Source: Zingiber officinale
Lineage: Eukaryota > Streptophyta > Magnoliopsida > Zingiberales > Zingiberaceae
DNA length: 64,000 nucleotides
Direction of reading: 5' to 3'
NCBI RefSeq assembly: GCF_018446385.1
Contig: NC_055992.1
Coordinates: forward strand, 16,896,877-16,960,876
The stretch's first letter is position 1. Every line of letters begins with the position of its first letter. A model generated the notes under the pieces. It did not search any database. It was not told the DNA's origin and saw nothing but the letters and a program-made list of their open reading frames with translations. Made by a program: the position numbers and the translations under genes. Positions 60,801-64,000 of this stretch are shown in pieces.

Positions 60801-62531
60801 ATGGCTCAAAACGAGGGATATAGCACCATCTGTCCTCCCCTCTTCAATGGTGATGATTTCCCGTATTGGAAGAAGCGGATGAAAGTATACCTGAAAACCA
60901 ACTTTGCCTAGTGGTTCAGCATCACCAGAGGCTACAAGGCTCCCGTCGACAACGTCAGAATTCTAATGGACCCGGAACATTGGAATTCAAAAATGAAGAA
61001 GAAAGCTCAGATCGACTTCAAGGCTCTCAACACAATCTTGTGCGGGCTAACGAATGAAGAACTGAACCGTGCCAGCCCACACGAAAATACGAAGGAGCTG
61101 TGGGATAAACTCATCGAATTGCACGAGGGAACCAATGATGCAAATGTAACAAAAAGGGACCTTTATTTGAATAAATTATTTAACATAAAAATACAGGAAG
61201 GAGAATCTGTGAGTCAACTACATGTAAGGATAAAAGATATCCTAAACGGGCTTTATACAATCAGCCATCAAATGGAGAATCGAGACTTAATAAAGTATGT
61301 GCTAAACGCGTTTCCTAGAAATGCACTGTGGGCATCCATCGTGGATGCCTAGAAGACTTCGAGGAACTTGTCTAAATTAAAATTAGATGAATTGTTTTGT
61401 GAATTAGAGCTACATGAACAGACTAACACCAAAACTGAGAAAAGTATTGCTCTTATTGCAAGAACATCAAAAGAGAAGACTAGAACCAAACCAGAATAAG
61501 AAGTTGAGACTAACCAAGACACAGATGATGAAGAACACCTGATGAACTTAGTAAGAAAAATGTTCATCAGGAAAAAGAAGAATTTCTCAAAATGGGACCT
61601 ATAGAAGATCAACTCAACATCAAATAGCAACAAAACGAATGTCACATGTTTTGGGTGCAACAAAAAGAGATATTACAAGAACGACTGCCCAAATCTGAAG
61701 AAAAAGAAGGCCCTCAAAGCGACATGGGACGAATCGTCCAGAGATGAATTAGACGGCGGAGAACCGAAGCACACCAACTACCTCGCGCTGATGGCTTATG
61801 AATCAGAATCAGAGAATAAATCGGAAGACGGGTCTGAACCTGAATCGAGCCACGAGTCTGCACTCGTTACCAAAGATTCCAATGAGGTATACTTTACTTT
61901 AAGCAAAAGATTTTTTAAAATTATTACATGTTTAAATAAGAAATTAACTAACTCTGAAAATTACATAAACGAACTAATAAAAGAAAATAATAAACTTAAT
62001 GAACAATTAAAATCAAGTTCAACAACTGAACCAATTCAAGCTGAAATCCCAACTCAAGTTGCAAAACATGAGAAGGATAATTTCAGACTGAAAAATAAAA
62101 GAATTGAACTAAAAGAATTACTACAAAAATTCACAACTAGATCTAAGTACCTCGACATGATACTTGGGTCACAAAGAGCTGTGTACAACAAGTCCAGACT
62201 CGGATACAAGTCTAGCTCAACCAAAAAATCCTTTATATCATTAGTTAATCAAAATAAGACCCAAACTAAAGCTTGGGTTCCAAAAGCGTGTCTAACCACG
62301 CGAGTAGGAATTAACCAATATTATGTATCTAAGAATGAAATCCATTATATAAAATCAAATCCAACTAAAACCTTAAATTCAAACCAAAATAAATCTTCAA
62401 AACTAAATTCTAAACTTAAAAATAAAATAAAATCAAACCTAAATCCAGAAGATAAAATAAAATCAAACATACCAAATTACCATCAAGTCCACTATAATTA
62501 TAAAAGTAATCGACAGAAACCCAAAACTTAA
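60801..62531 (+). pseudogene. gag: Sirevirus gag with four in-frame stops
   Basis: One frame from MAQNEGYST (60801) to a TAA at 62529-62531, about 576 codons. The N-terminal gag domain is clear (FNGDDFPYWKKRMKVYL, ILCGLTNEELNRAS, TKELWDKLIELHEGT, VLNAFPRN). The zinc knuckle CFGCNKKRYYKNDC has Tyr where His is expected and Arg where Gly is expected. An acidic region and a coiled coil (about 61900-62150) follow, ending with repeated Lys/Asn-rich sequence. In-frame stops at 60909, 61350, 61497 and 61602 interrupt it. All changes noted are C-to-T or G-to-A type. No protease or integrase follows. Confidence 0.88.
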
Positions 62532-63039
62532 AAATCAAACTCAACAATTCAGGGGGATACTCCAAATTAATTGGCACTTTCAAAATAATAACTTACCCGA
62601 ATGAGTAATTAGGACTAGCTAAAATAGGGACAACAATTTAACTTGACAAATGTACTGGTGAAGTTTTAGATAATAGTAGGTTAGGGAAACTCTGTCTATG
62701 CATGTCTAGGAAGATATGACTTCGACCTAGTGCATTTGGCTTAGTGGAACTAACTGAAGCTACCTCTTACGAATCCTAACTAGTTAGACCAAGGTTTTGT
62801 ACTAAGTTTAGTGGATGAGACTATTTAGAAAACCTTGAAGGCATGGTTATTTTAATGATGTCCAGGTGACTCACCATAGCCTAGAAGTTTATCCAAAGAA
62901 TGTCGGTTTGTTGAACCCAAAGCTAAACATGAATCTAACACAAAGTTAAATCAAACCCTGAAATTAAACTTAACCCATCTCACAAAATTATAGGATTTCC
63001 TAATTGAAAACATAGATCGGGTGAGATGACTAAGGACCT
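62532..63039 (+). other. Non-coding or fully decayed interior of the last Sirevirus
   Basis: After the gag stop I see only short frames with many stops and no recognisable pol motif. The start 'caattcagggggatactcc' is the style seen in related interiors. Confidence 0.5.
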
Positions 63040-63310
63040 AAAATAAAAAATTAAACTTAAATTAATCCTAAAATTCAAAAATTAAAATTAAACCTAAAAT
63101 TAAAAAAAATAACTTAATCCTAAAATAAAAAATTAAACTTAACCTTAAATCAAAAATTAAACTTAAACTAAAATTAAACCTAAAATTAAAAATTAAACTT
63201 AAACCTAAAATTAGAAATTAAACTTAAAATTTAAAATTAAAATTAAACTTAAAACTTAAAATTAAAATTAAACTTAAATTTAAAATTAAACTAAAATTTA
63301 AATTAAACAA
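63040..63310 (+). repeat. A-rich minisatellite of 'taaaattaaacttaa' units
   Basis: About 270 bases of nearly pure A/T/C made of overlapping units (aaaattaaacttaaacc and shorter variants). It is Lys/Leu/Asn-rich in any forward frame. It lies between the gag remnant and the palindrome cluster. Confidence 0.85.
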
Positions 63311-63317
63311 AAAAAAC

Positions 63318-63545
63318 ACTTACCGAAGGCGCCTCCAGGTCAACTGGAGGCGCCCTCGGAAGAGCGGGAAAAATCCTGCCCTAATCGACTGAAGGCGCCT
63401 TCGGCCGGCTGAAGGTGCCTTCTGAAGCACATAGAAGGCGCCTTCCATTAAGTTTGAAGGCACCTTCGAGCAAGATTTTTCTAGCGAACAAAGCGTTGCT
63501 CTGTTCGTAATTTTAAACGCAACAAGGCGCCTTCCAGCCACTTTC
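63318..63545. repeat. Cluster of GAAGGCGCCTTC-type palindromes
   Basis: About seven copies of a 12-bp palindrome (gaaggcgcctcc, ggaggcgccctc, gaaggcgccttc, gaaggtgccttc, gaaggcgccttc, gaaggcaccttc, aaggcgccttcc) in 228 bases, GC-rich within AT-rich DNA. Another copy is in the LTR near 59991. The minus-strand frame here is translated repeat. Confidence 0.85.
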
Positions 63546-64000
63546 TCCTGCGATGCTTCCTCCTAAAACCTCAAAATGCCTCCTAGGTATACCTCAACTT
63601 AGTTTATCTCGTCAATACTTAGTTCATATGTGTTTTCTTTGTCAATTTGTGCTTATATACTCGTATAAAAAGTAACTTAGGTTGTCTTTTTTACAGCATA
63701 CATATATTGCCTTAAAATCTAAGTTTCTGAGTAGGACTTTCTTTACCTAGTACTGTGCACCGATTATAGAGATTATTGATTATTATTAGTTAGATAGACT
63801 AGTTTACCGTAGTCATGCAATAAATCTAGACTTGTGTGCATATTTTTATAATAATCTAATTAAGATTGATGATCTGACCTACTCCACTAGAGTTGGAGGA
63901 AAGGACTTTCACTTTTCCCCCACCTTATTATATGATAGCTTAGAACTTAGGAGATCTACATCCACATTTTTGTGCTACCCTGGTAGAGATCTCCCATTTG
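63546..64000. other. Unassigned tail of the window
   Basis: Probably still inside the last Sirevirus. No reading frame, LTR or PPT is recognisable. Confidence 0.4.

Larger units (their letters stand above)
59483..64000 (+). mobile_element. 5' part of a decayed Sirevirus, running off the window
   Basis: The LTR is at 59483-60548, the PBS variant at 60551-60562 and the gag remnant at 60801-62531. A non-coding stretch with an A-rich minisatellite and GC-rich palindromes follows. Both LTR termini are mutated (TG to TA at 59483; CA to TA at 60548) and the PBS reads TGGTATTAGAGC. No pol or 3' LTR is seen before 64000. Confidence 0.85.

Noticed and set aside
63320..63541. 73-codon minus-strand frame
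   Set aside because: It is the translated GAAGGCGCCTTC palindrome cluster.

Overview
This window is nuclear DNA from a flowering plant, probably a monocot with a retrotransposon-rich genome (Zingiberales would fit, but this is a weak guess). The reasons are two split genes of plant type, Sirevirus, Tekay and other plant LTR retrotransposons, an RTE LINE, tRNA-derived SINEs and small MITEs. There is no bacterial signal, operon or CRISPR array.

Region 1 (1-32.3 kb) is a nest of LTR retrotransposons. It opens with the 3' end of a Sirevirus-type element (PPT and LTR, 51-1752). Next are LTR-like tandem repeats (1753-2614) that seem to resume at 31712, so they are probably the oldest host layer. 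A minus-strand Ty1/copia element (2615-31706, TSD aaagg) split them. That copia element was itself hit three times: its left LTR holds a gag-only Sirevirus-like element (3749-10598, TSD aaaac), its pol holds a TG...CA solo-LTR-like block (13492-16341), and its right LTR holds a Tekay-type chromovirus lacking reverse transcriptase (20430-29756, TSD ctttt). Removing the inserts leaves a copia element of about 10.05 kb with LTRs of about 2.46 and 2.52 kb.

Region 2 (32.5-40.4 kb) is an intact six-exon gene on the minus strand for a DNA-3-methyladenine glycosylase of the AAG/MPG family, 258 aa once spliced. Its introns hold a SINE inside a probable CACTA-derived element, a solo LTR (34659-35513, TSD ctctc), a degenerate GGTCAA-type repeat field and an RTE fragment.

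Region 3 (42.6-57.1 kb) is an intact five-exon minus-strand gene for an Alfin-like PHD-finger chromatin reader, 239 aa. Its two largest introns (about 6.4 and 5.5 kb) hold a solo LTR (44200-45530, TSD gttgt), an RTE LINE (51437-53856, 17-bp TSD), two SINEs plus a SINE tail, and a MITE.

Region 4 (57.1-64 kb) is AT-rich intergenic DNA with a Tourist-like MITE (58044-58512, TSD TTA), a Sirevirus-like LTR remnant, and the 5' part of another decayed Sirevirus (LTR 59483-60548, PBS, gag) that runs off the window.

Only the two split genes look like working host genes. Every retroelement reading frame is broken, most often by stops of the kind cytosine deamination produces. The most notable structural signals are arrays of short perfect hairpins with 4-nt loops in the Sirevirus-type LTRs and one internal region, and a leader block conserved between otherwise different LTRs.
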